From contig NZ_CP017042.1 in NCBI RefSeq assembly GCF_001717585.1, positions 2,076,501 through 2,140,500 of the forward strand: DNA of 64,000 bases, read 5' to 3'. The translations under genes and the position numbers were made by a program. The notes under the pieces were generated by a model. It did no database searches. It had not been told where the DNA came from and saw only the letters and a list, made by a program, of their open reading frames with translations. Every line of letters starts with the position of its first letter. Within the stretch, counting starts at the first letter, position 1. Below are positions 33,466 through 42,991 of the stretch, piece after piece. This DNA is from Selenomonas sp. oral taxon 920. GTDB lineage: Bacteria; Bacillota; Negativicutes; Selenomonadales; Selenomonadaceae.

Positions 33466-34488
33466 TCACTTGTTGATGATGCCGAGTATTTTGTCCCGAA
33501 GTCCCGGGGACCATTCCTTTGCTGCATCCGAGCTGTAGAAACTCTCAGAGTTCTTTTTGAACTCATCGCGCATCGCGGCATCCGGCTCAATGATCGTAAC
33601 GCCCTGTGCCTTAAGCGATTCCATTGCCTTTTTATCCGCCTGTGCTTGAAGTTCGCTGTTATACTTGTTTGCCTCCTCAGCCGTCGAGGTCAGGATATCC
33701 TGCTGTTCCTTCGTCAGGCCTTCCCAGAAGGTCTTGCCGCAAACCCACGAGGTAAGATCATGGATATGCCCATCAAGCACAATGTATTTTGCAACCTCGC
33801 CATACTTCGCACTGTCAAGGAATTGCAGCGAGTTCTCAAGGCCGTCGATCGTGCCCTGCTGAAGCGCCGTATAGGCCTCACCGAGAGGCATTGGTGTCGG
33901 AGCAATCCCCAATGCCTTGAAGCTTTCGATCTGGATCGTATTGTTCGGAACGCGAATCTTTTGTCCCTTAAGATCAGAGACCGCATGATAGGGCTTTGCC
34001 AGAGCGAGATGTCTCGTGCCGTAGATCCAGCTGGTGACGATCTTCAGTCCCTTTTCCTCCACCTTGCCGGACTGTTCCCTGTACCAGTCGCTCCCTACAA
34101 CCTTCCATACCTGATCCCAGTTGTCAAACAGATACGGAGCGAACATAATCCCGAAGTCTTTTACGCCGCGATCCGCATACCATGCGCCGTTTGCGAGCGT
34201 CATAACAGGCTCGCCGGCAATCATTTGGTCAATCAGATCATTCTTCGAGCCGAGCTGACTGGATGGATAGAGTTCAAGCTCCATCGTGCCGTTGCTCTTC
34301 TCCGCAACAAGCTGCTTCCACTTATTCAGCGCCACATCAAGAGGCTCACCGGGATTGTTTTCATAACCGATGCGCAGAACAACCTTTCCTTTGCTGTCAG
34401 CTGCCTGCTTATCGCCGCCGCAGCCGCCGACCAACATCATTCCTGCAGCGAGCATAACGCCCAGAAAAAGGCTCAGAAATCGCTTCAT
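33466..34488 (-). CDS. dctP: TRAP transporter solute-binding lipoprotein, DctP (system 1)
   Basis: 340 residues. Signal peptide MKRFLSLFLGVMLAAGMML with lipobox VGGCGG. The mature part has NKWKQLVAEKSNGTMELELY, QKIRVPNNTIQIESFKALG with the substrate-binding Arg, and MPLGEAYTALQQGTIDGLEN, all DctP hallmarks. First gene of the dctP-dctQ-dctM-larA transcript. Confidence 0.92.
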   Translation of the reverse strand: MKRFLSLFLGVMLAAGMMLVGGCGGDKQAADSKGKVVLRIGYENNPGEPLDVALNKWKQLVAEKSNGTMELELYPSSQLGSKNDLIDQMIAGEPVMTLANGAWYADRGVKDFGIMFAPYLFDNWDQVWKVVGSDWYREQSGKVEEKGLKIVTSWIYGTRHLALAKPYHAVSDLKGQKIRVPNNTIQIESFKALGIAPTPMPLGEAYTALQQGTIDGLENSLQFLDSAKYGEVAKYIVLDGHIHDLTSWVCGKTFWEGLTKEQQDILTSTAEEANKYNSELQAQADKKAMESLKAQGVTIIEPDAAMRDEFKKNSESFYSSDAAKEWSPGLRDKILGIINK

Positions 34489-34591
34489 AGTAACTCCTCC
34501 TTAATACCATCTACAACATCTGTGATCTCTGAAGATATCAACCTGCCCTCCAATCTTTCATAACACTGTGAACGTCCTTGTGAAACGTTTA

Positions 34592-34646
34592 TAAACAAAA
34601 GCATCCAGATCATCGCAGGAACACGCTCTGCTCGTTTCAAGGATGC
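34592..34646 (-). terminator. Probable terminator after gnd
   Basis: GCATCC (34601-34606) pairs with GGATGC (34641-34646) around an inner hairpin (GCAGG/CTGC-type), followed on the minus strand by TTTTGTTT. It separates gnd from the TRAP operon. The long loop makes it weaker than the others here. Confidence 0.5.
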
Positions 34647-34654
34647 CTTACTTT

Positions 34655-36085
34655 TTACGTATAGTGTTCCTGCCACACATGGTGGAAAGCCCCCGCCTTG
34701 TCCGTACGCTCAAAGGTATGCGCACCAAAGTAGTCACGCTGTGCCTGAATGAGGTTTGCACCAAGTTGTCCGCTGCGCAGGGCGTCGATGTACTGCATGG
34801 CAGCAGAGAATGCAGGAATTGGTACACCGCACTGCACGGCGAGGCAGACTGTGCTGCGCAGACTCTCCATGTTCCGATTGATCGAGGAGAGAAAGAACTC
34901 ATCGAACATGAGGTTCTTGAGGTTCGGCTCGCGCTCATAGGCATCCGTGATGCGCTGCAGGAACTCCGCCTGAATAATGCACCCCGCCCGGAAGATGGAG
35001 GCAATCTTTCCAAAGTCAAGCGACCAGCCGAACTCTTCCTTGGCCGCGCGGTAAAGAGAGAACCCCTGCGCATAGGCGACAATCTTCGCCGTATAGAGGC
35101 TGCGGCGCACGCGTTCGATAAAGTTCTCATCCACCACGATCTCTGCTGCAGGAGGTCCTGTCATCACCTGTGCCGCATGCCTGCGCTCCTCCGTAAGATT
35201 CGAGAGCACGCGCGCGTTGCAGGCGGCGGAGATCATGGAAAGATCAACGCCGCGTGTGAGTGCCTCAAGGCTCGTCCAGCGCCCAGTCCCCTTCTGTCCC
35301 GCACGGTCAACGATGAGATCAACGAGGGCCTTGCCCGTTTCCTCATCTTGTTCGGCGAAGATATCTGCTGTGATGCCGATGAGGTAGCTCCGAAGCTCTC
35401 CTCCGTTCCACTCATGGAAGATCGCACCGATACGTTCGTTGGAGAGTCCGCCGACGTGCTTCAGAATAAGGTAGGTCTCCGCAATCAGCTGCATATCCGC
35501 ATACTCAATACCGTTGTGCACCATCTTGACATAATGCCCTGCCCCATCAGCACCGATATAGGCACAGCAGGGCTCACCGTCCACATGTGCCGCGATGGAC
35601 TCAACAATGGGGCGGATGGAATCGTAAAGTGCTGCACTCCCGCCCGGCATCAGTGCAGGGCCAAAACGTGCCCCCTTCTCGCCGCCGGACACACCCATTC
35701 CAAAATAATGCAGTCCTTTTTCCTCGACCTGCTTCGTGCGGCGAATGGTATCCTGAAAGAACGAGTTGCCGCCGTCAATAATCACATCTCCCGTCTCCAT
35801 GATGCCGAGCAGCGCCTCGATGACCAAATCCACCGGTCGCCCCGCCTGCACCATAAGCACAACACGACGCGGCTTTTTAAGCGAGTGCACAAAGTCCTCG
35901 AGCGTGTAAAAAGGCTCTATGTTCTCGTGCGGATGTTCTGCAGCAAACTGTTGTGTCTGCTCAGGGGATCGATTGAAAACAGCAACCTTAAACCCATGGT
36001 CCGCAATATTGAGGGCAAGATTACTCCCCATGACCGCCATGCCATAAACACCGATATCCATCTGCCCTGTGCTGCACTGTGCCAT
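34655..36085 (-). CDS. gnd: 6-phosphogluconate dehydrogenase, decarboxylating
   Basis: 476 residues, the usual length. NADP site IGVYGMAVMGSNLALNIADHG, catalytic region FGMGVSGGEKGARFGPALMPGG, KMVHNGIEYADMQLIAE with the catalytic Lys, and a C-terminal AQRDYFGAHTFERTD. Converts 6-phosphogluconate to ribulose-5-phosphate, so together with GntK it forms a complete gluconate-to-pentose route. The ATG at 36085 follows GAGGAG. Confidence 0.95.
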   Translation of the reverse strand: MAQCSTGQMDIGVYGMAVMGSNLALNIADHGFKVAVFNRSPEQTQQFAAEHPHENIEPFYTLEDFVHSLKKPRRVVLMVQAGRPVDLVIEALLGIMETGDVIIDGGNSFFQDTIRRTKQVEEKGLHYFGMGVSGGEKGARFGPALMPGGSAALYDSIRPIVESIAAHVDGEPCCAYIGADGAGHYVKMVHNGIEYADMQLIAETYLILKHVGGLSNERIGAIFHEWNGGELRSYLIGITADIFAEQDEETGKALVDLIVDRAGQKGTGRWTSLEALTRGVDLSMISAACNARVLSNLTEERRHAAQVMTGPPAAEIVVDENFIERVRRSLYTAKIVAYAQGFSLYRAAKEEFGWSLDFGKIASIFRAGCIIQAEFLQRITDAYEREPNLKNLMFDEFFLSSINRNMESLRSTVCLAVQCGVPIPAFSAAMQYIDALRSGQLGANLIQAQRDYFGAHTFERTDKAGAFHHVWQEHYT

Positions 36086-36125
36086 AATTTTCTCCTCGCC
36101 ATGATGCAAATACAAATCTGTTTCC

Positions 36126-36146
36126 TTAAGGCATCGCTGATAAAAT
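36126..36146 (+). repeat. Copy of the dispersed AAGGAATCRCTGATAAA motif
   Basis: TTAAGGCATCGCTGATAAAAT upstream of gnd closely matches the arms of the palindrome at 49592-49660 and fragments elsewhere in intergenic DNA. The rest of the 36086-36392 gap holds AT-rich sequence and the larC terminator; I see no gene in it. Confidence 0.45.
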
Positions 36147-36331
36147 AGCCTCTGTCATATTGGCGTTGATTTTTGTCGACACAGAGAGGACGAAAAAGAT
36201 GCGTCAAGACGATCGGACTGAATTTACCAACGCCTATTTAACCTTACTTACGTCTAGAATATCATATCGTATTTCTATATGCAATATTTTCTTCATTTCT
36301 TTCATTGTTTTTTGATTGTTGTGTTTCTATT

Positions 36332-36367
36332 CAAAAACCTCGCATCAACAACCATGCCAATGCGAGG
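36332..36367 (-). terminator. Terminator after larC
   Basis: CCTCGCAT (36338-36345) and ATGCGAGG (36360-36367) form the stem; TTTTTG follows on the minus strand. It ends the gntK-larE-larB-larC transcript. Confidence 0.8.
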
Positions 36368-36392
36368 ATTTTCCTGCCCTGTGAACCACTGA

Positions 36393-37688
36393 TCACACAA
36401 GCTCTTTCATAATTTTGTGATAAACCTCCGGATACGGCAGTCCAGTTGCCCGACACAGTGCGGCGACGCTCTCATATTCCGGATAGCAGCGCCGCTCGGC
36501 ACCATGCCCCCCTATCTCCGGAACAAGGCACTCCTTGACGCGGATGGTTCCAAGAGAGGTCTCCGCGGTTCGCTCCGTCCGCCGCAGAACAGTACGCTTC
36601 ATACGTACTCTGCGGATGCCGATACTGGTCGTTTCGGCAAAAATAATCTGTTCCATGCGCGGCACTCTTTCCTCGGCACATAGAACTGTCAGAAGATAGG
36701 CGGGACGATTTTTCTTCATGAAAACAGGTGTATAATGTACGTCCTTTGCTCCTTCTGCAAGAAGCCTCTCCATGGTATAGGCAAGCGTCTCGGCACTGCA
36801 GTCGTCGATATTCGTATTCAGCTGATAAATCTCATCACACGTCGCACATGAATGCATCGGCTCAACAACCATAGCACGCAGGATGCCCGGCAGTGCCTGT
36901 TCCCGCTTCCCTGCACCAAGACCGATTTTTTTCACGGAAAATGCGCGAGGAAGGCGGTCAGACGTACGAATGGCGGCAGCAATCGCCGCTCCTGTCGGTG
37001 TGACATATTCTCCCGTTGCGCCTGTGATATGGAGATTCAGCGAATGCACCTGTGCAATGTTCAGAACCGCAGGAACAGGAATCGGAAGGTTTCCGTGCTG
37101 ACAGCGGATCGTCCCCACCCCCTCATAGATTACCGAGAGGATGACTTCCTCAAACCCCAGCTGATCCATACATACTGCAGCTGCAGTGATGTCAACGATG
37201 GAGTCCACCGCGCCGACTTCGTGAAAATGCACCTGTTCAATAGTCGTCCCATGTGCCTTCGCTTCCGCTTCTCCCAATATCTGAAAGATGCGGCGGGCGA
37301 TCGTCCGCGCTCGTTGTGTAAGCTGTGCGCCGTCCAGAATCTCCAGCACATCACGCAAGCTCCGATGGCAATGATGTGCTGTATGCTTGTTGCCGTCCAT
37401 CAAATGACGGGGGCTATCTTCGCCGACATCCATATGCTGCGGATATAGATATGCCATATCATGATCGTGGTTTTCATGGATCTCGTCCAGTATCACACAA
37501 AAATCGCAAGCATCCAGCCCGTTTTTCCGTACACGCCGAATTTCCACGCGAAAGCCGGGAATTGGCAAGCTGTCAAGCGCCCTGCGCAGCGTCTCCTCAT
37601 CTGCGCCCAGATCCAACAGTGCCGCCACAAACATATCACCGCTGATGCCTGCATAACACTCTAAATACAGCGCTTCTTTTCCTGCCAT
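36393..37688 (-). CDS. larC: Nickel insertion protein LarC, full length in one frame
   Basis: 431 residues. N-terminal LYLECYAGISGDMFVAALLDLGA, a histidine-rich segment (residues ~75-115, with HENHDHDMAYL and NKHTAHHCHR) likely to hold nickel, HFHEVGAVDSIVDI, and the C-terminal half with LNTNIDDCSAETLAYTME. LarC inserts nickel into the pincer nucleotide using CTP. In L. plantarum it is made from larC1 and larC2 by ribosomal frameshifting; here the two halves are one uninterrupted gene. The ATG at 37688 has GAGGGG upstream; a GTG at 37694 overlaps the larB stop but leaves no room for a ribosome site. Confidence 0.93.
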   Translation of the reverse strand: MAGKEALYLECYAGISGDMFVAALLDLGADEETLRRALDSLPIPGFRVEIRRVRKNGLDACDFCVILDEIHENHDHDMAYLYPQHMDVGEDSPRHLMDGNKHTAHHCHRSLRDVLEILDGAQLTQRARTIARRIFQILGEAEAKAHGTTIEQVHFHEVGAVDSIVDITAAAVCMDQLGFEEVILSVIYEGVGTIRCQHGNLPIPVPAVLNIAQVHSLNLHITGATGEYVTPTGAAIAAAIRTSDRLPRAFSVKKIGLGAGKREQALPGILRAMVVEPMHSCATCDEIYQLNTNIDDCSAETLAYTMERLLAEGAKDVHYTPVFMKKNRPAYLLTVLCAEERVPRMEQIIFAETTSIGIRRVRMKRTVLRRTERTAETSLGTIRVKECLVPEIGGHGAERRCYPEYESVAALCRATGLPYPEVYHKIMKELV

Positions 37689-37690
37689 AG

Positions 37691-38449
37691 TCACCCCTCG
37701 CCCTTCTGCAGCGCAAGCCGATTGATCTGGGCTGCAAGATAGCCCGCACCGTAGCCGTTGTCAATATTGACTGTCGCAACACCATTGGCACAGGAGTTAA
37801 GCATGGTAAGGAGCGCTGAGACCCCTTGAGCACCCGCCCCGTATCCGACGGAAGTCGGTACACCGATGACCGGATTCCGTACAAGTCCTCCAAGAACGCT
37901 GGCAAGCGCTCCCTCCATACCAGCGACGGCAATGACGCAGTACGCGGATTGAATGCGCTCCAAATGAGCCAGCAAACGATGCAGTCCACTCACACCTACA
38001 TCATAGATACGCTCCACATACACTCCAAAGTATTCCGCTGTTTGTGCCGCCTCCTCGGCAACGGGGATATCAGCTGTACCGGCTGTGCAGACGACAACAC
38101 GGCCGCGCAGTTCCTTGTTTGCCGATACAATCTTGAGCAGCCGCGACACAGGATCATACTGCATATCAGGGAATATTTCACAGAGCCGTTCGTATTGATC
38201 CTGTGTTGCCCTCGTACCAAGTGCCTCACCACGATCCAGAACCAGATGTTTGAATATCTGGACCAACTGCTCATCCGTTTTTCCGCTGCAAAAAACGACC
38301 TCCGCGAAACCGGAGCGAGAGTACCTGTGTGTATCCAGTTTTGCGCAGCCAAGTTCTTCAAACGGCGCACGCCGAAAATACGCCTCTGCATCTGCAATCG
38401 AAAGCTCGTTGTTCTTTACCTTTTGAAGGATTTCTCTTATGTCCATCAT
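37691..38449 (-). CDS. larB: Pyridinium-3,5-biscarboxylate mononucleotide synthase LarB
   Basis: 252 residues with the PurE-like C-terminal half: VVVCTAGTADIPVAEEAAQTA, IAVAGMEGALASVLGGLV and GVPTSVGYGAGAQGVSALLTM. LarB carboxylates and hydrolyses nicotinic acid adenine dinucleotide, the first step of nickel-pincer cofactor synthesis. The start overlaps the larE stop as ATGA. Confidence 0.93.
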   Translation of the reverse strand: MMDIREILQKVKNNELSIADAEAYFRRAPFEELGCAKLDTHRYSRSGFAEVVFCSGKTDEQLVQIFKHLVLDRGEALGTRATQDQYERLCEIFPDMQYDPVSRLLKIVSANKELRGRVVVCTAGTADIPVAEEAAQTAEYFGVYVERIYDVGVSGLHRLLAHLERIQSAYCVIAVAGMEGALASVLGGLVRNPVIGVPTSVGYGAGAQGVSALLTMLNSCANGVATVNIDNGYGAGYLAAQINRLALQKGEG

Positions 38450-39237
38450 GCCAACATCTCGTTCATACTGCCGGTGCGGTAGCCCTGCAGATCCATGGTG
38501 ATATAGCGGAACCCATACCCACGAAGCGCGCCTGTGATCTGTTCCCGCAGATGCAGCAGCTGTTCAAACTCATGCGGCAAAACCTCGATGCGTGCAATTT
38601 CTCCATGAATCCGCACACGCAGCTGATGAAATCCCAGATCGAGCAGCAGCTGCTCTGCCTTATCGACCATCTCAAGTTTCTGCTTCGTAATCTCCTCCCC
38701 ATAGGGAAAGCGTGAAGAAAGACAAGCAAAGGACTGTTTTGCCCATGTACTGAGTCCGAGTTGACGGGAGTACGCCCGTATCTCATCTTTGGTCAGACGG
38801 ACGTGACGCAGAGGGCTTCTGACCTGGAGTTCCGCCACAGCCTGCAGCCCCGGTCGATAATCCCCCTCATCGTCCATGTTCGAGCCCTCGACAATATGAG
38901 TTATATTGTTTTTCTCCGCAATGCACCGAATCTTCTCGAACAATTCATGCTTGCACAGATAGCAGCGATTCTTTGGATTCTGTGAGAAGCCTTCAATACT
39001 GAGTTCCTCAGAATCCACAATGATGTGGTGGATTCTCTCGGAACGACAAAAGGCCATTGCCTCATTCAGTTCCCGCTGAGGGAATGCTGCCGACCTTGCT
39101 GTAACGGCGATTGCCCCATCTGCCAAGACATCATGGGCCACTTTTAGCAAAAAGGTGGAGTCCACGCCCCCCGAAAAGGCGACAGCGACACTATGCAGCT
39201 CTGTCATATACGCTTTCAATGCTTCCAGCTTGTCCAT
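38446..39237 (-). CDS. larE: Sulfur-transfer protein LarE
   Basis: 263 residues. ATP-pyrophosphatase loop SGGVDS (22-27), CYLCKHELF, EGSNMDDEGDYRPG, and Cys172 in SFACLSSRFPYG at the position of the sacrificial cysteine (Cys176) of L. plantarum LarE. It adds sulfur to the pyridinium biscarboxylate. The ATG at 39237 follows GGGGGA; longer frames begin inside the gntK region and lack support. Confidence 0.92.
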   Translation of the reverse strand: MDKLEALKAYMTELHSVAVAFSGGVDSTFLLKVAHDVLADGAIAVTARSAAFPQRELNEAMAFCRSERIHHIIVDSEELSIEGFSQNPKNRCYLCKHELFEKIRCIAEKNNITHIVEGSNMDDEGDYRPGLQAVAELQVRSPLRHVRLTKDEIRAYSRQLGLSTWAKQSFACLSSRFPYGEEITKQKLEMVDKAEQLLLDLGFHQLRVRIHGEIARIEVLPHEFEQLLHLREQITGALRGYGFRYITMDLQGYRTGSMNEMLA

Positions 39238-39274
39238 TGCATCCCCCATCATACATATTTTTTTGTTCTGTCGC

Positions 39275-40822
39275 TCAGCAGTCCGCCTGATACGCCGCGA
39301 TCTCGGCGAATTCCTTCTGCAGATTGTGATAGAGCCGCCCGCTGATATCCGCCAGATGTGCGTAGGTCTTGTGATTTTCCTCGTCGGGCATGTAGACCTT
39401 CTTTGCATGTACGAGGTCAGCCGTATCCGCGATCCCCTTCATTTCGCCTGCCGAGATAAAGCCCAGTACCGCTGCGCCGTACGCGGCCCCTTCACTGTTG
39501 CTCGGAAGGACAAGCGGCTCGCCGAGCACGTCCGCGAGAATCTGCATCCAGAGCGGCGACTTCGTAAAACTGCCGCTCGCACGGATATCGCGCACCGCGC
39601 CGAATTCACGCAGAGCATCAAAGACGCTGTGCATGCCGTAGCAAATCCCCTCCATCACTGCGCGAATCATATGGGAGCGGCTGTGGTTCAGCGAGAGTCC
39701 GAAGAAGAGCCCACGCAGATCGGAGTTCCAATACGGTGCGCGCTCGCCCGTGAAGAACGGCAGGAGGATCAGTCCGTCCGCACCCGCCGCCACCTTCGCA
39801 GCCTTCATCGTCATCAGGTCATAGGCATCCACGTCCAGTGCTGCCATCTGCGCCTCGCTGAAATGGCAGATCTTATCGCGCATCCAACGCAGGATCATGC
39901 CGCCGTTGTTGATCGCGCCGCCCGCAACCCAGAGCCCGTCCACGAGGTTGTAGCACCATGTACGCATCTTCTCATCGGTGCGCGGCTCGCCGACGAGCAT
40001 GCGCATGGCACCGCTCGTGCCGATGGTCGCACTCAGCTGCCCCGCCGCGACCGCACCGATTCCCACGTTGACAAGCACGCCGTCCGTCGCACCAATCACA
40101 ACGGGCAGACCTGCCGTGAGATGCATCCGCTCCGCCGCAGCCGCCGTGAGCGCACGTGCCTCGGTTGTCGAGACGACGGGCGGCAGCATTTCCTCCGCAG
40201 TCCCGATGAATTTTAGGATCTCTGCATCCCACGCAAGTGCGCGCGCATTGTAGAGGGCCGTCGTGCTCGCCGTCGAACGGTCAATGAGGAATTCCCCCGT
40301 GAACGCATGGAAGAGATGATCCTTGATCGAGCCGATGAACTTCGTGCGTGCGAAGAGTTCGGGGCGATTCTCTTTCAGCCAGAGGATCTTTGCCAGCGGA
40401 TAACACGCGTGCATGGGGCAGCCTGTGCGTTCATAGAACGAGCGGCAGAGTGCGGGTTCCGTTTCCTTCAGCGCACGCACGATGCCCGCACTGCGGCTGT
40501 CTGCCCACGTCTGCATATCCGAGAGCGGCTTCTTCTCCGCATCGAGCGGGATCAGGCTGTGCATGACTGTACTGAGTGCGATGCCGGATGGTATCCGTCC
40601 CTGATGGCGCAGTGCATCCGCCGCCTCGCGCACCACCTGTTCCGTCGCCGCAAGGATCTCCGACGGGCGTTCCTCTGCCCAGTCCGGATGCGGCGTGCGC
40701 AGTGGATAGAACGCCTCAGCCGCCGCGCGGCTCACCCCCGACGCCTCGTACGCGATCGCGCGTACGCCCGTCGTTCCGACATCCACGCCGATCCATATGC
40801 TCTGTTCTTTCACACTGCCCAT
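39275..40822 (-). CDS. gntK: FGGY-family kinase, probably gluconokinase
   Basis: 515 residues. N-terminal ATPase motif IWIGVDVGTTGVRAIAYE, middle WADSRSAGIVRALK, TIGTSGAMRMLV and VAGGAINNGGMILRW, and C-terminal RASGSFTKSPLWMQILADVLG. Length and motifs are closest to Gram-positive FGGY gluconate kinases; xylulokinase is the main alternative. gnd nearby and the larEBC genes in the same operon support gluconate as substrate. The ATG at 40822 was chosen (MGSVKEQS). Confidence 0.8.
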   Translation of the reverse strand: MGSVKEQSIWIGVDVGTTGVRAIAYEASGVSRAAAEAFYPLRTPHPDWAEERPSEILAATEQVVREAADALRHQGRIPSGIALSTVMHSLIPLDAEKKPLSDMQTWADSRSAGIVRALKETEPALCRSFYERTGCPMHACYPLAKILWLKENRPELFARTKFIGSIKDHLFHAFTGEFLIDRSTASTTALYNARALAWDAEILKFIGTAEEMLPPVVSTTEARALTAAAAERMHLTAGLPVVIGATDGVLVNVGIGAVAAGQLSATIGTSGAMRMLVGEPRTDEKMRTWCYNLVDGLWVAGGAINNGGMILRWMRDKICHFSEAQMAALDVDAYDLMTMKAAKVAAGADGLILLPFFTGERAPYWNSDLRGLFFGLSLNHSRSHMIRAVMEGICYGMHSVFDALREFGAVRDIRASGSFTKSPLWMQILADVLGEPLVLPSNSEGAAYGAAVLGFISAGEMKGIADTADLVHAKKVYMPDEENHKTYAHLADISGRLYHNLQKEFAEIAAYQADC

Positions 40823-40861
40823 CGTGCCGCCTTTCTGTGAAAACAACGATGAATTTTCTAC

Positions 40862-40889
40862 ATTGTAGCACGTCCACAGATAAAGGCAA
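40862..40889 (-). promoter_or_regulatory. Promoter of the gntK-larEBC operon
   Basis: On the minus strand TTGCCT (40884-40889), a 16-base spacer and TACAAT (40862-40867), about 40 bases before the gntK start. Confidence 0.6.
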
Positions 40890-40945
40890 TATATTTATCT
40901 TATTTTACATTTCAAAACGTCTATTTTCTATCATATTATATGTAC

Positions 40946-40975
40946 AGCAAAGGCTGCACCCCGATGTGCAGCCTT
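40946..40975 (-). terminator. Hairpin after the YitT gene
   Basis: AAGGCTGCAC (40950-40959) and GTGCAGCCTT (40966-40975) form a perfect 10-bp stem. Only a weak T-tract follows on the minus strand. Confidence 0.6.
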
Positions 40976-40981
40976 CGCTTA

Positions 40982-41902
40982 TTAGTGAATCGCTTTCTTC
41001 TTAAACCGTCCGCCCACGATGTCGTGCACGGCGTTGATCGTGACGAAGGCATTCTCGTCCTTGTCGAGAACGATCTCCTTCAGCTTGTCGAGTTCCAGGC
41101 GCGTGACAACGCAGTAGAGAACTTCCTTCGCCTCGCCCGTGTAGCCGCCCGCGCCGTGCAGCAGTGTCACGCCGCGCCCGAGGCGCTCGTTGAGTGCCGC
41201 GGTCATTTCCTCATGCTCATTCGTGACGATCATGACGGCGTACGACTCATCGAGCCCCTTCAGCACCACGTCGATCATCTTTGCAATGACAAAGTAGGCA
41301 AAGAGCGAGTACATCGCCTTGTCCCAGCCGTAGAGCAGACCTGCCGACGAGAGGATGAAGAGGTTGATGAACATGACAACCTCGCCGACGGAGAACTGCG
41401 TGCGCGCGTCCATGATGATGGCGACGATCTCCGTCCCGTCGAAGCAGCCGCCCGTACGCATGACGATACCGACACCAAGCCCCGTCACGACGCCGCCGAA
41501 GATCGCGGCAAGAAACGGATCGGTCGTCACCTGCGGTACGCCGTGAAGCGCGCCCGACCAGATCGAGAGCATGATAATCGCAAAGACAGTCGAGAGTGCA
41601 AAGCTCTTGCCAATCTGCTTGTAGCCCATGTAGACGAACGGAATGTTGTAGAGCACGAGAAAGACGCCGAGCCCCATCCCTGTGATCGTCTGCGACATGA
41701 TCGAGAGGCCGACCACACCGCCGTCGATGACGTTGTTCGGAATCAAGAAGAGTTCCAATCCCACTGCTGTGATGAGTGCGCCGAGGATCAGGGGCAGGCC
41801 CTTCTTGATGTAGAACATGATCCCCTTGTGCGCTGGCACCTTCTTCGGCTTTGCCTCCGCCGGCACGCTCCCCTGTTCCATCGTATCCATTTCTGCTGTC
41901 AT
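40982..41902 (-). CDS. YitT-family membrane protein (DUF161 plus DUF2179)
   Basis: 306 residues. Five or so membrane helices (LPLILGALITAVGLELFLIP, then FLVLYNIPFVYMGYKQIGKS, IMRTGGCFDGTEIVAIIM) followed by a cytoplasmic ~80-residue DUF2179 domain (YAVMIVTNEHEEMTAALNER). The family is common in Firmicutes and its function is unresolved. I prefer the ATG at 41902 (GGGGAG before it) to the one at 41920, because the promoter (-35 TTGTCA 41961-41966, -10 TATAAT 41938-41943) places the transcript start near 41931, leaving no complete ribosome site for the longer form. Confidence 0.85.
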   Translation of the reverse strand: MTAEMDTMEQGSVPAEAKPKKVPAHKGIMFYIKKGLPLILGALITAVGLELFLIPNNVIDGGVVGLSIMSQTITGMGLGVFLVLYNIPFVYMGYKQIGKSFALSTVFAIIMLSIWSGALHGVPQVTTDPFLAAIFGGVVTGLGVGIVMRTGGCFDGTEIVAIIMDARTQFSVGEVVMFINLFILSSAGLLYGWDKAMYSLFAYFVIAKMIDVVLKGLDESYAVMIVTNEHEEMTAALNERLGRGVTLLHGAGGYTGEAKEVLYCVVTRLELDKLKEIVLDKDENAFVTINAVHDIVGGRFKKKAIH

Positions 41903-41991
41903 CGTACTCCCCTGTTCCATTTCATTTTCTGCCTCCTATTATAGAGGAAAGAGTATGTAGTGACAAGCCTGCGGACATGAGAATGGATTTC

Positions 41992-42020
41992 TTGACTTTA
42001 ATATGACTACGCTATATGAT
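41992..42020 (+). promoter_or_regulatory. Promoter of fruK
   Basis: TTGACT (41992-41997), 17-base spacer, TATGAT (42015-42020), about 40 bases before the fruK start. No FruR-type regulator gene is visible. Confidence 0.65.
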
Positions 42021-42066
42021 ATTTTTAATGGATACATTGTCATTGGATAAAGGGAGGGATATTTGC

Positions 42067-42975
42067 ATGATCTACACCGTTACCTTCAATCCGTCGATCG
42101 ACTACATCGTACGGCTTGAGAACTTCACTGCGGGCGAGATCAACCGCGTGAACTACGAGCAGATCCTGCCGGGAGGAAAGGGCATCAATGTCTCCATCGT
42201 GCTGAAAAATCTCGGGCACGACTCAACCGCACTCGGCTTCCTCGCGGGTTTTACTGGCGTTGCGATGCAGCAGATGCTGCACGCGTTCGGCGTAACGGAC
42301 GATTTTGTGCGTCTCGATGAAGGCTTCTCACGCATCAACGTCAAGATCAAGGCGGAGAGCGAGACCGAGATCAACGGGCAGGGGCCCGTTATTACCGAGG
42401 CGGCGCAGCGCGCACTGTTTGAAAAGCTCGATCGGCTGCAGATCGGCGACACACTCGTCCTCGCAGGCTCGATCCCGAACACGCTGCCCGACGACATCTA
42501 CGAGCGCATCATGGAGCGTCTGGAAGGGCGCGGCATCCGCATCGTGGTGGACGCGACGAAGAATCTGCTGCGGCGCGTACTGAAGTACCGCCCGTTCCTC
42601 ATCAAGCCGAACAATCACGAGCTCGGCGAGATGTTCGGTGTTGAACTCAAAACGGACGACGACATCATCTTTCACGCCAAAAAATTACAGGAGGAGGGCG
42701 CAACGAACGTACTCATCTCGATGGCGGGCGACGGCGCGATCCTGCTCACTGCGGAGGGCGTGTTCTACCGCTCCGCCGCACCGAAGGGCACACTCGTCAA
42801 CTCCGTGGGTGCGGGCGACTCGATGGTCGCGGGCTTCCTCGCAGGATTCATGGAGTCCGACGGCAGCTATGAGCGCGCGTTCTACATGGGGGTCGCGACC
42901 GGCTCCGCCTCCGCATTCTCGGAGAACCTCGCCACACGCGAAGAGGCGCTTGCACTGCTAAAGACGATTGTTTGA
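42067..42975 (+). CDS. fruK: 1-phosphofructokinase (PfkB family)
   Basis: 302 residues. Start MIYTVTFNPSIDYIV, LPGGKGINVSIVLKNLG substrate loop, PNNHELGEMFG, and the PfkB signature NSVGAGDSMVAGFLAG with the catalytic aspartate. Phosphorylates fructose-1-phosphate produced by the PTS encoded next. The ATG at 42067 follows GGAGGG. The 354 bases between this gene and fruA hold no gene but a structured element. Confidence 0.92.
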   Translation: MIYTVTFNPSIDYIVRLENFTAGEINRVNYEQILPGGKGINVSIVLKNLGHDSTALGFLAGFTGVAMQQMLHAFGVTDDFVRLDEGFSRINVKIKAESETEINGQGPVITEAAQRALFEKLDRLQIGDTLVLAGSIPNTLPDDIYERIMERLEGRGIRIVVDATKNLLRRVLKYRPFLIKPNNHELGEMFGVELKTDDDIIFHAKKLQEEGATNVLISMAGDGAILLTAEGVFYRSAAPKGTLVNSVGAGDSMVAGFLAGFMESDGSYERAFYMGVATGSASAFSENLATREEALALLKTIV

Positions 42976-42991
42976 GTACCGTATCGCAGAG

